Assembly (NCBI GenBank): GCA_035650475.1
Contig: DASRHP010000005.1
Location: forward strand, 1 to 64,000
Length of the DNA stretch: 64,000 nucleotides
Direction of reading: 5' to 3'
Origin: Candidatus Binataceae bacterium
Lineage (GTDB): Bacteria; Desulfobacterota; Binatia; Binatales; Binataceae
The position numbers were made by a program, and so were the translations under genes. The notes under the pieces were generated by a model that had not been told where the DNA came from, ran no database searches, and saw nothing but the letters and a program-made list of their open reading frames with translations. Numbering within the stretch: position 1 is the stretch's first letter; each line of letters begins with the position of its first letter. This document shows, piece after piece, positions 25,812-34,527 of this stretch.

Positions 25812-27029
25812 TCAAACCGCTCGACTATGGCCCATCCCAAGCGCAAGCGCCATCGCCACGGCCGCCACCACGGCGGCGCCCCGATAAGGCGCCGCCGGCC
25901 CCATCGCCTGGTACAGGACTCCCCCCGCCAGCGGCCCCACGATGCGCGCGAGCGACAGCACCGACTGGTTCAGCCCCAACGCTTCGCCCTGAAGCTCGCG
26001 GCCGGTGCGGCGCGAGATAAGCGCGGCGGCCGCGGTGCTGCCGAATCCGTAGCCGAACGCGATCAGCACCAGCATCGCATAGAGCGCCGTGTGCGAAGGC
26101 CAGCTTCCGAACGGGGCGAGCCCCGCGGCAAGCAACGCTGCGCCTGCAGCCAGGAGAATCGATTCGCCGGTGCGCGGTGCCAGTTTGCCGATCAGGTAGC
26201 CCTGCGCAAACGCCTGCGTCAGGCCCGCGAAGGCCAACAACCCGCCGACGCCCGCCGCCGCATAGCCGTAAACGGCCGGCACCGTCAGCGCGAACGTCGC
26301 CTCCAGCGCGGCAATCGCGAATGTCAGCAGAAAGGCGACCGCCAGCAAGGGCGCGATGGCGCGATGGCGTTGGAGACTGCGCAAAAGCGGCGGCCGCCAT
26401 CCTGCCACAGCTCGGTGCGGCTGCGGGTGTCTGTCCTGCCAATGCGATTCAGGCAGGCGCACCGCCGCAAAGATCAAGTTGGCAAACGTCAACGCAGCGG
26501 CGAACAGCACGGGGCGGCGCAGACTGCTTGCGCCAAGCAGACCGCCCAGCGCGGGCCCGAGCACGAAGCCCAACCCGAACGCCGCGCCGATCATTCCCAT
26601 CGCATGCGCACGCTTCGCCTCCTCGGTAGTGTCGGCGACGTAGGCCTGCGCGGTCGAAATCGTCGCCGCGCACGCGCCGTGCACCGCGCGCGAGATCAAG
26701 AGCCCGGCGAACGAGTCCGCAAAGGCGTAAATCGCGTAGCTCAGCGAGGAACCGAACAGGCCGACCATGATCACCGGACGCCGCCCGATCCGATCGGAGA
26801 GCCGCCCGAGCAGCGGCGCACAGATGAACTGCATCGCCGAGTACGCGGCGAGAATCAGGCCGATCGCGCCGGCGCCGACTCCCAGGCGCTCTGCATACAT
26901 CGGCAGGAAGGGAATCACGATGCCGAAGCCGAGCAGATCCAAGAAGACCGTGATGAACAGGACCAGGCGCGCCGCGCGGCCGGGCGTCGCGGCCGACGCC
27001 GCTGGCGGAGAAGCTTGCGGAATTTCCAT
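25812..27029 (-). CDS. MFS transporter, TetA/multidrug-efflux type
   Basis: 405 residues with twelve predicted helices. LLGRLSDRIGRRPVIMVG is the loop 2-3 motif A of the MFS drug:proton antiporters, and GFVLGPALGGLLG is the motif C that marks exporters. The ATG at 27029 is chosen, as the longer frame upstream has no membrane features. A substrate cannot be named. Confidence 0.85.
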   Translation of the reverse strand: MEIPQASPPAASAATPGRAARLVLFITVFLDLLGFGIVIPFLPMYAERLGVGAGAIGLILAAYSAMQFICAPLLGRLSDRIGRRPVIMVGLFGSSLSYAIYAFADSFAGLLISRAVHGACAATISTAQAYVADTTEEAKRAHAMGMIGAAFGLGFVLGPALGGLLGASSLRRPVLFAAALTFANLIFAAVRLPESHWQDRHPQPHRAVAGWRPPLLRSLQRHRAIAPLLAVAFLLTFAIAALEATFALTVPAVYGYAAAGVGGLLAFAGLTQAFAQGYLIGKLAPRTGESILLAAGAALLAAGLAPFGSWPSHTALYAMLVLIAFGYGFGSTAAAALISRRTGRELQGEALGLNQSVLSLARIVGPLAGGVLYQAMGPAAPYRGAAVVAAVAMALALGMGHSRAV

Positions 27030-27141
27030 CGGGTCTGCTCGCCAGGGAGTGCGGATGAGGAAACCGCATGCAGGCGCGGCAGTCAAGCGAGCAACGCCGA
27101 TGCGCGCGTCAGACCGGGCCCACTTGCGCGGCGGGCGCTCG

Positions 27142-27462
27142 CTACTGCGTGTCCGCGCGCGCGGCAAAGCGGTAAACGATCTCGCCGGAACGCGCATAGC
27201 CGAGCTGTTTGCGGATGAGCCGCTCGAGGTAGCGGTCATCGCCCTGCAGCCGGCGCAGCTTGATCTTCAACGCGGCGTTGGATTCGAGCAACCGTGCGTG
27301 AACGACCTCCAGCCGGCCGCGCTCGGCGCGCAGGGCGAGCAGATCGCGCAGGCCCAGTGGGGCGAAGACGACGTCCAAGGCGAGTAGCGCCGCGCAGGCG
27401 GCCAGCGTGAGCGACAGCCACTCGCGGCGCACAAACCGGCTTAAGCGTCGCACGGAGGCCAT
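27142..27462 (-). CDS. ftsB: FtsB/DivIC-type septum formation protein
   Basis: 106 residues from the ATG at 27462. A short basic cytoplasmic start, one transmembrane helix (LSLTLAACAALLALDVVF), then a coiled coil (LLALRAERGRLEVVHARLLE) and the family's closing pattern ERLIRKQLGYARSGEIVYRF. FtsB bridges FtsQ and FtsL in the divisome. The TTG at 27489 would add nine residues but has no ribosome site. It is an isolated gene here. Confidence 0.85.
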   Translation of the reverse strand: MASVRRLSRFVRREWLSLTLAACAALLALDVVFAPLGLRDLLALRAERGRLEVVHARLLESNAALKIKLRRLQGDDRYLERLIRKQLGYARSGEIVYRFAARADTQ

Positions 27463-27589
27463 CGTAAAAAGGCTTGCGTCGAACTTCAAGGCCGCTTATG
27501 AATGAACGGCATTTTAATCCGGCGAAAGCCGAAGCGCGGCAAAGCTTCTTGCCGTTTTAAAATTTCTTTATAAATGATCGTCGATTCTC

Positions 27590-27618
27590 TTGATCTCGAT
27601 CCGATGCATTCTTATAAT
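27590..27618 (+). promoter_or_regulatory. Strong sigma-70 promoter before the lysine-rich peptide gene
   Basis: TTGATC, a 17-bp spacer and a perfect TATAAT. Transcription would begin near 27625, giving a GC-rich leader of about 78 nt with stem-forming potential before the small gene at 27703. Confidence 0.75.
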
Positions 27619-27702
27619 CCGCTCGCAGGCAGGGGCCGCGAGGAGGCCCGCCGAAGGGTTTGAGGTGCTTGTCCCGCAGCGGCGATCGTGAAGGAGGTGT
27701 CT

Positions 27703-27795
27703 ATGCCAGTTAAGAAGAGAAGTTCTGCGACCAAGTCCAAATCGAAGCTCAAGACGAGTATGAAGAAGAAGGCTGGCAAGAAGAAGAAGAAGTAA
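27703..27795 (+). CDS. 30-residue lysine-rich basic peptide
   Basis: ATG with AGGAGG 6 nt upstream encodes 30 residues, half of them lysine (15), plus one arginine, ending in five lysines; there is no acidic residue. The composition recalls histone-H1-like tails and other tiny nucleic-acid-binding proteins, but no family can be assigned. A consensus promoter stands 85 bp upstream and an intrinsic terminator 95 bp downstream, so this is an independent, probably highly expressed unit. A second hairpin (CCTCCGGA-TTT-TCCGGAGG) follows the stop. Too small for most gene callers. Confidence 0.75.
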   Translation: MPVKKRSSATKSKSKLKTSMKKKAGKKKKK

Positions 27796-27889
27796 GGGCC
27801 AAAGGCTTTCCCTCCGGATTTTCCGGAGGCTGGCTAAAGATGCCGGGCTTGCTGCTGGGATAAGCCGGGGTGAGTTGGCCCCGTAACCG

Positions 27890-27922
27890 GAGAGGGCTCC
27901 TGAAAAGGGGCCCTCTCTTTTT
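27890..27922 (+). terminator. Intrinsic terminator after the lysine-rich peptide gene
   Basis: GAGAGGGC (27890-27897) pairs with GCCCTCTC (27910-27917), followed by TTTTT. It ends the short transcript started by the promoter at 27590. Confidence 0.85.
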
Positions 27923-27982
27923 CTGTCGCTCGTATCACCCGCGGCTTGCCGCAGGCGGCTTCGCGGGCGCAACGTTGATCCG

Positions 27983-28795
27983 ATGAGCACGCGGCTTGGT
28001 CGCTTCCCGGCCGAATACGAACGGCCCGAACCGCTGAAGTTCGCCTGGCCCATCGTGCTTGTTCCCGAGCTGTTCACCACCGCAGACCATCTCGCGGTCC
28101 TGCGCGGCTATCTAGCAAGCCTCGGATGGGAAGTTTATACGCCCGACCTGCGCGCGGCGTTCGATTGCGCGCCCGCCAGGCGAGGAGGCTTTGAGGGCCT
28201 TGCGGCGCGCCTTGAACAGGCGCTCAGCGCACTGGGCCGCGACGTTGTCCTCGTCGGGCACGGTCTGGGCGGGCTGCTCGCGCTCAAGGCCGCGGAGCTC
28301 GCGCCGGTGCGCGCCGCGGTTGCGATCGCGCCGATGCTGCCCGGAGTGCGCTCGCGGCTGGTGATGCGCGCGGCGAATTGGCGCGCGCTGTGGCTGGGCC
28401 GCGCGTTGGCGCCGCCGCGCGGCGCCGCGCTGTTCCATCTGATGGCCGATGCCGAACCGTTCCAGCGCCAGGCGCTCGTGCGCGCTCTGGTAGCGGACGA
28501 CGCGCGCGCGGCGATGGATGTCGTGCGCGGCAGGGTGCGTCTCGAGCCGACCCCGCGCGGCGTCCCACGGCTGATCGTGACCGGAGATTCCGACCCGTTC
28601 GTGCCTCTGGAACACGCGACTCGTCTGGCCGAACGGATCGGCGCGGCGACTGCGGTCGTGCCCGGCCGCGGCCATTGGCTTGTCGGCGGCCGCGGTCTGG
28701 AGCGCACGATGGCGGCGGCGCAGCGTTTCCTGGTCCGCAACCTCGGCGCCGACTTGCTCCTCCTCTATCCTGAAGAGTTCGGAAGCGAGGACTGA
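27983..28795 (+). CDS. Alpha/beta-hydrolase-fold protein with glycine at the nucleophile position
   Basis: 270 residues. Topology and motifs are those of an alpha/beta hydrolase: WPIVLVPELFTT at the start, GHGLGGLLALKAAE where the nucleophile elbow should be, GDSDPFVPLEHA and the histidine in VVPGRGHWLVGG. The elbow reads G-H-G-L-G, so the usual serine is replaced by glycine while the acid and base sites look intact. It could be a non-hydrolytic family member or use a different chemistry. It lies alone between the lysine-rich peptide unit and a FAD enzyme. Confidence 0.78.
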   Translation: MSTRLGRFPAEYERPEPLKFAWPIVLVPELFTTADHLAVLRGYLASLGWEVYTPDLRAAFDCAPARRGGFEGLAARLEQALSALGRDVVLVGHGLGGLLALKAAELAPVRAAVAIAPMLPGVRSRLVMRAANWRALWLGRALAPPRGAALFHLMADAEPFQRQALVRALVADDARAAMDVVRGRVRLEPTPRGVPRLIVTGDSDPFVPLEHATRLAERIGAATAVVPGRGHWLVGGRGLERTMAAAQRFLVRNLGADLLLLYPEEFGSED

Positions 28796-29017
28796 GTTCC
28801 ACCGGTTGCCGGGTGCTACCCTGAGCGAAGTGAGCAACGCGAACGGAGTCAACGGGTCTCGAACAGCTTCGCGCAAGCGAAGCCGGTAACCGGCTATGCA
28901 TCCGCGAAGCGTTCTTTAATCGCGCCGCGCTCGCTTGATCCGGCGAGCCGCGCGGCGCGATAAGAGAACCACGCGCGGCGCGCGCCCAAGCGGCGCGGCG
29001 CAAGCCAGCCTCGTCGA

Positions 29018-30148
29018 ATGGACAACTACGACTTCATCATCGTGGGGGGCGGAATTGCCGGCGCCTCGGCCGGCTACGCGCTCTCCGCCGGTGCCAAGGT
29101 CCTGGTGATCGAACGCGAGAGCCAGCCCGGCTATCATTCGACCGGCCGCTCGGCCGCGCTCTTCGTGCAGACCCACGGCCCCGACGTTATCCGCGCCCTC
29201 GCACGCGCGAGTAAGCCCTTCTTCCTCGGTCCGCCCGAAGACTTCACCGAATACCCGCTGCTGGCGCCGCGCGGGATGATGGTGATCGGGCGCGCCGACC
29301 AGCTAGCCGCGCTCGACAAATCGTTCCGCGAAGCGTCGCGGCACATCTCCGGCGTGCGCCGGCTGAGCCCGAGCGAGGCGCGCGATCGAGTCCCTGTGCT
29401 GCGCGAGGATTACCTCGCGGGCGCGGTGCTCGATCCCGAGGCGATGGATATTGACGTGCACGCCGTGCACTGGGGCTACCTGCGGGGGATGCGTGCGCGC
29501 GGCGGCACACTGGTCACGAACGCCGACCTCCTTCGGCTCGAGCGCAAATCCGATACGTGGACCGTGCATACGGCGGCGGGCGACTTTGCCGCGCCGGTCG
29601 TGATCGACGCGGCGGGGGCATGGTGCGACAAGGTCGCCGCGCTGGCCGGCGCGCGCCCGGTCGGGCTGGTGCCAAAGCGCCGCACGGCGTTTATCTTTCA
29701 GCCGCCCGCCGGTGTTGTGATCGACAACTGGCCGTCAGTGATCGATGTCGGCGAGAATTTCTACTTCAAGCCCGACGCCGGCCGGCTCCTCGCCTCGCCC
29801 GCCGACCAGACGCCGATGGAGCCGTGCGACGTGCAGCCCGACGATCTCGACGTGGCGATAGCCGTGAATCGGATCCAGCGCGCGGCGGCGCTGCCTATCG
29901 TGCATATCGAGCGCAAGTGGGCGGGGCTGCGTTCGTTCGTCGCCGACGGATGCCCGGTGGTCGGTTACGATCCCGAGGTGAAGGGCTTCTTCTGGCTCGC
30001 GGGCCAGGGCGGCTACGGGATTGAAACGTCGCCCGCGATGGGGCGGCTTGGCGCAAGTCTCGCGCTCGGGCGCGGGGTGCCGCGCGACCTCGCCGCTTCA
30101 GGCGTCAGCGAAGCCGTGCTTTCGCCGGGGCGCTTCGCACGCGCATAG
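29018..30148 (+). CDS. FAD-dependent D-amino-acid dehydrogenase (DauA-like, DAO family)
   Basis: 376 residues. The N-terminal VGGGIAGASAGYAL binds FAD, and the following ERESQPGYHSTGRSAALF is the pattern seen in D-arginine dehydrogenase DauA and relatives. GWFWLAGQ-like FFWLAGQGGYGIETSPAMG closes the fold. It should oxidise D-amino acids (basic or broad range) to imino acids. It is 9 bp upstream of a D-aminoacylase gene, which supports a D-amino-acid pathway. Confidence 0.85.
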   Translation: MDNYDFIIVGGGIAGASAGYALSAGAKVLVIERESQPGYHSTGRSAALFVQTHGPDVIRALARASKPFFLGPPEDFTEYPLLAPRGMMVIGRADQLAALDKSFREASRHISGVRRLSPSEARDRVPVLREDYLAGAVLDPEAMDIDVHAVHWGYLRGMRARGGTLVTNADLLRLERKSDTWTVHTAAGDFAAPVVIDAAGAWCDKVAALAGARPVGLVPKRRTAFIFQPPAGVVIDNWPSVIDVGENFYFKPDAGRLLASPADQTPMEPCDVQPDDLDVAIAVNRIQRAAALPIVHIERKWAGLRSFVADGCPVVGYDPEVKGFFWLAGQGGYGIETSPAMGRLGASLALGRGVPRDLAASGVSEAVLSPGRFARA

Positions 30149-30157
30149 GAATTCGCC

Positions 30158-31654
30158 ATGACTTGGGAGCGCTACGATATCGTGATCCGCGGTGCGACGG
30201 TTTTTGACGGCACCGGCGCCCCGCCGTTCGTCTCGGACATCGCGATCCGCGCCGACCGCATCGCGGCGCTCGGGAAAATTGAGGGCGCGGCGGGCCGTGA
30301 GATCGACGCGCGCGGCCTTGCGCTTGCACCCGGTTTCATCGACGTCCACAGCCACGACGACTTCGCCGTCTTCACTACGCCCGCGATGGACTTCAAAGTG
30401 ATGCAGGGCGTGACCACCGACGTCGTCGGCAACTGCGGGATGGGCGCAGCGCCGTACGACGCGGTACGCGCGCACTTTGGAATGTTCTTCGGCGAGGCGG
30501 CGCTCGCCGGATGGCGCGGCTATCGCGGCTACCTCGAAGCGGTCGATCGCGACCCGCCGAGCCTCAACGTCGCGGCGCTGGTCGGCCACAACACGGTGCG
30601 CGCGGCCGTGACGGGGATGGCGCGGCGGGCGCCGAGCGTCGGCGAGCTGAGCGCGATGCGCGCGATTGTGCGCGAGGGAATGGAGGCCGGCGCGGTCGGG
30701 CTTTCCACCGGGCTCATCTATGAACCGGGACGCCACGCGGCGACCGAAGAGATAATCGAACTGGCGCGCGAGGCCGCCGCGGCCGGCGGGCTTTACGCCA
30801 CCCACATGCGTAACGAGGCGAGCGGTCTGCTCGACGCCGTGCGCGAGACGATCCGCATCGGGCGCGAAGCCGGCGCGCGCGTCCAGATCTCCCATCATAA
30901 GGCCGCCGGCCGGCGCAACTGGGGCAGGGTGCGCGACTCGCTCGCGCTCATCGAGGAGGCGCGCGCCCGGGGCCTCGACGTCACAGCCGACCAATATCCT
31001 TACACCTCGGGCAGCACCGTGCTCTCCGCCGTGATCCACAACAACGCCCTCAATCCGCAGGGCGACCGCGGCGGCGTCGCGCGCGTCGAGCCCGAACGCG
31101 TGCTGATTGCCTCCGCACCGGCGCATCCCGAGTACGAGGGGAAAACGATCGCCGAGCTTGCCGCGCAATTCGGCCTTCCGGCTGAGGACGCCGCGCGCAA
31201 GGTGGACGCCGACGAGCGCGGCCGCACGATCGCGATCCTCGACCTGATGGACGAGGGCGACGTGCGCGCGGTGATGCGCCATCCGACGACCATGATCGGC
31301 TCGGATGGGATTCCGCTAGGCGGCAAGCCCCATCCGCGGCTCTACGGCACTTTCCCGCGCGTGCTCGGCCGTTACGCCCGCGAGGCGGGACTGCTGACGA
31401 TGGAAGCAGCGGTGCATCGGATGACCGGGATGGCGGCGGCGAAGTTCGAGCTCAGGGAGCGCGGCGTCATTCGCGCCGGCGCGTTCGCCGATCTCGTCGT
31501 CTTCGATCCCGCGACGGTCGTCGATACCGGCACCTACCACGAGCCCAAGCGCCACCCAAATGGGATCGCGCACGTCTTCGTCAACGGGGTCGCCGTGGTA
31601 CGCGACGGCCGCCATACCGCGGCCCGCCCCGGCCGTGCGCTGCGCCGCGGCTGA
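30158..31654 (+). CDS. N-acyl-D-amino-acid deacylase (D-aminoacylase)
   Basis: 498 residues, amidohydrolase superfamily. The DVHSHDD metal motif, the GNCGMG cysteine typical of D-aminoacylases, ISHHKAAG and the catalytic aspartate in IGSDGIPL are all present, with beta-sandwich segments at both ends (GFIDVHSH after LAPG; GAFADLVVFDP). It would release free D-amino acids from N-acyl forms for the dehydrogenase encoded just upstream. Dihydroorotase-like or other amidohydrolase functions are less likely. Confidence 0.9.
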   Translation: MTWERYDIVIRGATVFDGTGAPPFVSDIAIRADRIAALGKIEGAAGREIDARGLALAPGFIDVHSHDDFAVFTTPAMDFKVMQGVTTDVVGNCGMGAAPYDAVRAHFGMFFGEAALAGWRGYRGYLEAVDRDPPSLNVAALVGHNTVRAAVTGMARRAPSVGELSAMRAIVREGMEAGAVGLSTGLIYEPGRHAATEEIIELAREAAAAGGLYATHMRNEASGLLDAVRETIRIGREAGARVQISHHKAAGRRNWGRVRDSLALIEEARARGLDVTADQYPYTSGSTVLSAVIHNNALNPQGDRGGVARVEPERVLIASAPAHPEYEGKTIAELAAQFGLPAEDAARKVDADERGRTIAILDLMDEGDVRAVMRHPTTMIGSDGIPLGGKPHPRLYGTFPRVLGRYAREAGLLTMEAAVHRMTGMAAAKFELRERGVIRAGAFADLVVFDPATVVDTGTYHEPKRHPNGIAHVFVNGVAVVRDGRHTAARPGRALRRG

Positions 31655-31738
31655 GCATCTATACCGCTTTGGCCCCGCCCGGCCGGCGCTGTCGCGCGGG
31701 CGGCGCGGGCAGGCTATGATGCAAGGTCCGGTGGCGCG

Positions 31739-32359
31739 ATGATCGCGATCGTCGATTACAAGGCGGGCAACCTGACCAGCGTGGCGCGCGCACTCGAGCA
31801 TCTCGGCCACCCGTGCGAGATCACCGACCGTCCCGAGCGCGTGCGCGCCGCCGAGCGCGTCATCCTGCCCGGCGTCGGAGCGGCGGGCGCGACGATGGAA
31901 AATCTTCGCGCGCTCAAGCTCGACGAGGCCCTGCGCACTGACGTGGCGCGCGCGGGCAAGCCGTTTCTGGGCATCTGCATCGGGATCCAGGTGTTGCTCG
32001 ACCGCAGCGAGGAGGACGACGCACGCTGCCTGGGAATCATCGCCGGGCGCGTGGCGCGCTTTCCAGTGGCGGTGGACGGCCGCCCGCTCAAGGTCCCGCA
32101 GATCGGATGGAACCGGGTGCGCCAAACCCGCGCACATCCGGTCTTCCGCGGCATCCCCGACAACACCCACTTCTATTTCGTCAACTCCTACTACCCGATC
32201 CCGGACGATCCGGCGCTTGCGATCGCGACGAGCGACCACGGAGTGACGTTCTGCGCCGCGCTCGCGCGCGACAACGTTGTCGCCACCCAGTTTCATCTCG
32301 AAAAGAGCGGTGCGGCGGGCCTGCGCCTGCTCGACAACTTCTGCCGGCAGCGGTTCTGA
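31739..32359 (+). CDS. hisH: Imidazole glycerol phosphate synthase, glutaminase subunit
   Basis: 206 residues of class I glutamine amidotransferase. The nucleophile is in GICIGIQVLLD and the catalytic histidine/glutamate in VVATQFHLEKSG; VDYKAGNLTSV is the standard HisH start. It supplies ammonia to HisF, encoded 3 bp downstream. GICIGIQ replaces the more common GICLGMQ without loss of the cysteine. Confidence 0.96.
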   Translation: MIAIVDYKAGNLTSVARALEHLGHPCEITDRPERVRAAERVILPGVGAAGATMENLRALKLDEALRTDVARAGKPFLGICIGIQVLLDRSEEDDARCLGIIAGRVARFPVAVDGRPLKVPQIGWNRVRQTRAHPVFRGIPDNTHFYFVNSYYPIPDDPALAIATSDHGVTFCAALARDNVVATQFHLEKSGAAGLRLLDNFCRQRF

Positions 32360-32362
32360 GCG

Positions 32363-33166
32363 ATGCTTGCCAAGCGGATAATCCCGTGCCTCGACGTGCG
32401 CGCGGGCAAGGTCACCAAGGGCGTCAGGTTTCTCGACAACGTGGACGTTGGCGATCCGGTGGCGATGGCACGCTACTACTACGAGCAGGGCGCCGACGAG
32501 CTGGTCTTTTACGACATCACGGCCTCCAACGAGCGGCGCGGGATCATGCTCGAGGTGGTGCGCGCGGTGGCGCGCGAAATCTTTATCCCGTTCAGCGTGG
32601 GCGGCGGGCTCCGCACGCTGGAGGACATGCGCGCGGTGCTGCTGGCCGGCGCCGAGAAAGTCTCGATCGATTCGGGCGCGGTGCGCGACCCCTCGCTGAT
32701 CACCGCCGGCGCGCGCGCCTTCGGCAGCCAGTGCATCGTGCTCTCGATGCAGGTGAAGCGCACCGGCCGCGCCGGGCTGCCCTCGGGCCACGAGGTCATC
32801 ATCGACGGCGGCCGGCTGCCCACCGGCCGCGACGCGCTGGAGTGGGCGCGCGAGGGCGAGCGGCTGGGCGCGGGCGAGCTGTGCATCAATTCGATCGACA
32901 ACGACGGCACCAAGCTCGGCTACGATCTCGAGATAACGCGGAGGATCGCCGACGCCGTGGGCATCCCGGTCATCGCTTCGGGCGGGGCCGGCGAGCCGCG
33001 CCATCTGCTGGAGGCGTTCACCGCGGGCGGCGCCGACGCCGCGATCGTCGCCTCGATCGTGCATTACGGCGAGGCCACGATCCCGGAGCTGAAGCGCTAC
33101 CTGCGCGCGGGCGGAGTCGAAGTGCGCGAGGCGATCCATCTGGAAGAGAGGAGCGCGAGCACGTGA
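32363..33166 (+). CDS. hisF: Imidazole glycerol phosphate synthase, cyclase subunit
   Basis: 267 residues, (beta/alpha)8 barrel. [16 protein letters not shown] carries the first catalytic aspartate and the second lies in [21 protein letters not shown] and [12 protein letters not shown] are the phosphate-binding loops. It forms imidazole glycerol phosphate and AICAR using ammonia from HisH. The stop overlaps the start of ribH. Confidence 0.97.
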   Translation: MLAKRIIPCLDVRAGKVTKGVRFLDNVDVGDPVAMARYYYEQGADELVFYDITASNERRGIMLEVVRAVAREIFIPFSVGGGLRTLEDMRAVLLAGAEKVSIDSGAVRDPSLITAGARAFGSQCIVLSMQVKRTGRAGLPSGHEVIIDGGRLPTGRDALEWAREGERLGAGELCINSIDNDGTKLGYDLEITRRIADAVGIPVIASGGAGEPRHLLEAFTAGGADAAIVASIVHYGEATIPELKRYLRAGGVEVREAIHLEERSAST

Positions 33167-33576
33167 AGATCGCGATGGTAGTGTCGGAGTTCAACTTTGA
33201 CGTGACCTCCACGATGGAGGAGCGGGCGCGCCGCCACTGCGCCTTCCTCGGCGCCGAGGTCAGCCACGTCGTGCATGTGCCCGGCGTTTTCGACATGGGC
33301 CCGGCGATCAAGAGGCTGCTGCGGCGCAAGGACGTCGACGCGGTGGTGATCATCGGCGCGGTGATCAAGGGCGACACCGGTCACGACGAGATCGTGGCCC
33401 AGGCTGCCGCGCGTGCCGCCGCCGAGCTGGCGCTCCAGTTCGACAAGCCGGTCGGGCTCGGGATAACCGGCCCTGGGATGACCCGCGAGCAAGCGCTCGA
33501 CCGGATCGACAACGTGCGCAACGCGGTCGAGGCGGCGGTGCGGATGGTGCGCACGCTTAAGGAGCTGGGCGACTAG
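33163..33576 (+). CDS. ribH: 6,7-dimethyl-8-ribityllumazine synthase, archaeal type
   Basis: 137 residues from a GTG at 33163 that overlaps the hisF TGA; GAGAGGAG lies upstream. [48 protein letters not shown] and [14 protein letters not shown] follow the short archaeal lumazine synthase (for example of Methanocaldococcus) much more closely than the usual bacterial protein. The catalytic histidine is in GHDEIV. It condenses the pyrimidine intermediate with dihydroxybutanone phosphate in riboflavin synthesis. Location in a his operon is unusual. Confidence 0.9.
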   Translation: MKIAMVVSEFNFDVTSTMEERARRHCAFLGAEVSHVVHVPGVFDMGPAIKRLLRRKDVDAVVIIGAVIKGDTGHDEIVAQAAARAAAELALQFDKPVGLGITGPGMTREQALDRIDNVRNAVEAAVRMVRTLKELGD

Positions 33577-33656
33577 CACGGGGAGTCCGAAGCGGCGCGC
33601 GCAGTTTTCCCCGGCATTTCAACAGCCGTGCTGTTCACAAATCGCGGCCTCCCGCA

Positions 33657-33686
33657 TTGAGCCGCGGCGGGCGAACTTTCTATACT
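33657..33686 (+). promoter_or_regulatory. Candidate promoter for the MerR/TPR gene, with an upstream palindrome
   Basis: TTGAGC (33657-33662) and TATACT (33681-33686) with an 18-bp spacer. The expected start of transcription falls at or next to the GTG at 33694, so the mRNA may be leaderless or nearly so. AACAGC-CGT-GCTGTT at 33621-33635 is a possible operator. Confidence 0.5.
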
Positions 33687-33702
33687 CGGGCGCGTGGCGG
33701 GG

Positions 33703-34527
33703 ATGTCGAACGAGGGGGCGATTAAGCGCTCGCATACCTTCTCGACGCGCGCCGCGGCGCGCATCCTGGCGATTTCCCCCGACCGCATCCGTTACTGGGT
33801 CAGGCACTCGCTCATCCGGCCGCTCACGCGCGGGCGCCAGATGCGCTTCGGCTTCGACGACCTGCTGGTGATGCGCCTGGCCAAGGAGCTGCTGCCCAAC
33901 CGCCATCGGATGGAACCGATGCGCCGGTGCCTGGAGCGGGCGCGCGGGATGTTCGGGGGCGCCCGCCCGCTGACTTCGTTGCGCCTGGTTAGTCACGACG
34001 GCCAGATCGTCGTGCGCGACCGCGGCGTGATGGTCGAGGTGGCGAGCGGCCAGATGCTGCTTGGCTTCGGCGCCGCGCCGGCGTCGGGCAGAGTGGAGGA
34101 GCGCTTCGGCCCGGCCCGCGTGCGCGAACGCTTCGAGGAGGCGCGCCGGCTGGCTGAGAGCGACCCCCTGCGCGCGCTCACCCTGTACAGCGAGCTCCTG
34201 GGGCGCGAGCCACGCAACTTCGAGGCGCACATCGACCTCGCCGGCCTGCTCGAACGCGAGGGCGACCTCGCGGGCGCGCTGCGCGCGCTGCTCGGCGCGG
34301 CAGCGATCGTGCCGACCAACGCCGACGTCCACGTGCGGCTGGGGCTGCTCTATCGCCGGCGCAATGAGATCCAGAACGCGCTTTCCAGCTTCCTGCGCGC
34401 CGTCGAATGCGATCCACTCTCGCTCGCCGCCCACCGCAACCTCGCCGAGCTGTACGAGGCGATGGGGCGCAAGCGCGAGGCCCTGCGCCATCTCAGCACC
34501 GTCCATCGCCTGACCCGCAACGAATAG
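33703..34527 (+). CDS. MerR-type helix-turn-helix protein fused to TPR repeats
   Basis: 274 residues from the ATG at 33703 (a GTG at 33694 would add three). The N-terminus (residues 10-70) is a MerR-like winged helix: FSTRAAARILAISPDRIRYW, then LIRPLTRGRQMRFGFDDLLVMRLAKEL. Residues about 130-270 form tetratricopeptide repeats (AESDPLRALTLYSELLGREP, then DVHVRLGLLYRRRNEIQNAL, then SLAAHRNLAELYEAMGRKRE). TPRs in place of an effector domain suggest control through protein-protein contact. The target is unknown. Confidence 0.8.
   Translation: MSNEGAIKRSHTFSTRAAARILAISPDRIRYWVRHSLIRPLTRGRQMRFGFDDLLVMRLAKELLPNRHRMEPMRRCLERARGMFGGARPLTSLRLVSHDGQIVVRDRGVMVEVASGQMLLGFGAAPASGRVEERFGPARVRERFEEARRLAESDPLRALTLYSELLGREPRNFEAHIDLAGLLEREGDLAGALRALLGAAAIVPTNADVHVRLGLLYRRRNEIQNALSSFLRAVECDPLSLAAHRNLAELYEAMGRKREALRHLSTVHRLTRNE

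Noticed and set aside
27490-27589. AT-rich run before the lysine-rich peptide promoter as an origin-like region
   Set aside because: No DnaA-box cluster or partition genes; it is simply the spacer upstream of a promoter and ftsB.
28816-28864. Sequence with ACCCTGAGCGAAG and a later ACGGGTCTCG, like a common environmental intergenic repeat
   Set aside because: Only one copy in the window and the inverted symmetry is weak; not enough to call a repeat family.
31316-33139. 607-codon minus-strand frame opposite hisH and hisF
   Set aside because: Antisense shadow of well-conserved histidine genes; histidine/arginine-rich low-complexity product.
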